This document shows positions 62,695-64,000 of a stretch of DNA of 64,000 nt, piece after piece. Position 1 is the first letter of the stretch, and each line of letters begins with the position of its first letter. Source of the stretch: Isoetes taiwanensis (taxonomy: Eukaryota; Streptophyta; Lycopodiopsida; Isoetales; Isoetaceae). A model generated the notes under the pieces. That model ran no database searches. It was not told where the DNA came from and saw only the letters and a program-made list of their open reading frames with translations. The position numbers and the translations under genes are program-made. The DNA lies in contig JAJEKV010000049.1 in the NCBI GenBank assembly GCA_021234155.1, forward strand, positions 1,085,487 through 1,149,486, read 5' to 3'.

Positions 62695-64000
62695 CTACCG
62701 GCGCCCAGTTGGTTGGTAAACTCCTGAGAAATTGGGAATCTTGTCCAGATGCTTCAGGCATCTTTCTGCATGTTGCTTGGTTTGATAGCCACCATGCCTG
62801 AATGCATCAATGAGTGAGCCATACACATCTGGATTGGTCGCTACTTCTTTTGCAGTATCGCCATTGCGCAGGAACCTCTCAAGAGTCCAGGCTGCACGTT
62901 CTCTTAGATGTTCACTTTTGTGTTCATGGAGGACAGTCACTACGGGGTGCACCATGCCTGCTTTTTGTAACACCTGCACACCTCTTTCCACATCCTGTGG
63001 CTCTTGGATCAAGGTTGAAAGAGCATTTATTGCAGCCTCCACAACTTTGATGTTTTTATTCTCCAGACATGAAACGAGAGGATCAACAGCTTTTGCTTCT
63101 ATAAGACAGAATGTGTCCTTGGCTGTGCAAATTCCTGAATGAACAGGGCAGAGAGTAACTGTAGTTTTTGGTGGAAAACAACAAGACAAGAAACTTTTTG
63201 TAACCGGAATTTCAGTCAGCTCAGCAAGGGGTCTGGACTTCTTTGAAAGGTTTTCCAGAGCAATGGCTGACCACCTCTGCACTTCATCCAAATGTACTGT
63301 ATCTAAGAATAATTTGAACTGAGAAGCTAGATCATTTTCCTTAGCCATCCTTAGAATATCTGGATCGTCCAAGTTGTATGTGAACCTCGCCAACACCCCA
63401 ACAAGTCCTTCCTGAAGTGCTGGTATATACTTCTTTGCCCCTATCCTTGGAGCATTGTGTCCAACCTCCTGAAGCCTTTGGACAACAACTGCCACAAGGC
63501 CTTCATCATATAATGCTCGTGTCAGCTGAAAGTCCATAACTGGAAGATTAGCCAAAAGCCCTGCACTGTTGGCAGCCATTTCCATATTTTGTTCATTAGG
63601 TCCCACCAGCCTGACCAGTGTTCCAAGTTGACGTGTAATAATTCTCAATCCATCTGCAAGTTCCTGGCCCATATGCGGGGAAAGACAATTTAACAACCGA
63701 AGAGACGTCATGAGAAGATCCTTCTGAGGAGCTTCCAGAAACTGTATGAGACTCACAGTGGCACCTGCACTTTTGATATGACTGACAATATTCCCTACCT
63801 CAGTAGGTGATGAAGCAAACCCTAATAGGACTTGTAAGAGTTTTGTCTCAATAGCTGGGCTCGTGTTACTGATTAAATGTAGCAGATTATGCACAATTGG
63901 TTCTGATGTTAGGGTATTCCCACTTTCATCAATTCGAACAGACTCCCACTCGGTCCCAGAGCTGACAACGTTTGCAACTACTGTTGCTGCAATCTCTTTA
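62695..64000 (-). CDS. U-box/ARM-repeat protein (PUB43/44-like), C-terminal part
   Basis: Probable plant U-box E3 ubiquitin ligase of the PUB42-44 (SAUL1-type) group, which tags target proteins for degradation at the plasma membrane or cytosol. The frame is open from the window edge (KEIAATVVANVVSS) to the stop at 62695-62697, about 434 residues of armadillo-type helical repeats: LLHLISNTSPAIETKLLQVL, MEMAANSAGLLANLP, VEAAINALSTLI. The CPVHSGICTAKDTFCLIEA segment and the ending CLKHLDKIPNFSGVY are as I recall for this group. The U-box itself would lie upstream, beyond 64000, so the ligase assignment is by family only. The visible part has no intron. Confidence 0.85.
   Translation of the reverse strand, partial: KEIAATVVANVVSSGTEWESVRIDESGNTLTSEPIVHNLLHLISNTSPAIETKLLQVLLGFASSPTEVGNIVSHIKSAGATVSLIQFLEAPQKDLLMTSLRLLNCLSPHMGQELADGLRIITRQLGTLVRLVGPNEQNMEMAANSAGLLANLPVMDFQLTRALYDEGLVAVVVQRLQEVGHNAPRIGAKKYIPALQEGLVGVLARFTYNLDDPDILRMAKENDLASQFKLFLDTVHLDEVQRWSAIALENLSKKSRPLAELTEIPVTKSFLSCCFPPKTTVTLCPVHSGICTAKDTFCLIEAKAVDPLVSCLENKNIKVVEAAINALSTLIQEPQDVERGVQVLQKAGMVHPVVTVLHEHKSEHLRERAAWTLERFLRNGDTAKEVATNPDVYGSLIDAFRHGGYQTKQHAERCLKHLDKIPNFSGVYQPTGRR

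Overview
This is nuclear DNA from a land plant. It shows spliced genes with GT-AG introns, a plant-type alpha-tubulin gene, a U-box/ARM-repeat protein, and a dense mix of plant transposable elements (chromodomain Ty3/gypsy, Ty1/copia, MULE, pogo-like, MITE, LINE and SINE-like). I cannot name the species. Nothing points to a prokaryote, phage or organelle. Coordinates of broken genes are approximate.

Layout. 1-1.6 kb: A/T-rich, low-complexity repeat tracts. 1.6-18.3 kb: a decayed gene of a transposase-like family (DUF7869-like), split by a 13.6 kb chromovirus (element 1, minus strand, 3581-17227). 18.4-19.3 kb: a foreign gypsy RT scrap, an inverted repeat and a 126 bp tandem repeat. 19.3-30.6 kb: a second, related chromovirus (element 2, minus strand, 19345-30550) inserted in the second copy of that repeat. 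32.3-35.2 kb: a complete five-exon alpha-tubulin gene of 450 codons plus stop. 36.3-41 kb: a MULE-like MITE, a third related LTR (plus strand) that itself carries a MITE, and SINE-like heads. 46.3-49.3 kb: a complete MULE with a perfect 9 bp target duplication and a transposase whose catalytic core is damaged. 50.7-54.1 kb: a small Ty1/copia element lacking gag and protease. 55.0-56.9 kb: a four-exon EF-hand calcium-sensor gene (minus). 57.1-61.7 kb: a pogo-like DNA transposon carrying a broken transposase, a second coding region and a convergent spliced antisense gene. 62.7-64.0 kb: the C-terminal part of a U-box/ARM-repeat protein gene (minus) running off the window.

Host genes that look functional are the alpha-tubulin, the EF-hand protein and the ARM-repeat protein. 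They are unrelated in role and sit as islands between transposons.

The most unusual structure is in the two chromoviruses. Between the 5' LTR and gag both carry (i) repeated hairpins of about 67 bp, in which the outer stem covaries and the inner stem has been wholly replaced between the elements while pairing is kept, and (ii) an additional coding cassette of unknown function with a TATA-like box before it. Element 2 also has an AATAAA just after the cassette. Element 1 has a second such cassette, with hairpins on both sides. Differences between paired LTRs are clustered at CG-rich spots while CG-poor stretches are identical. Part of the apparent coding decay may therefore be a sequencing artefact at methylated cytosines, or true methylation-driven mutation.
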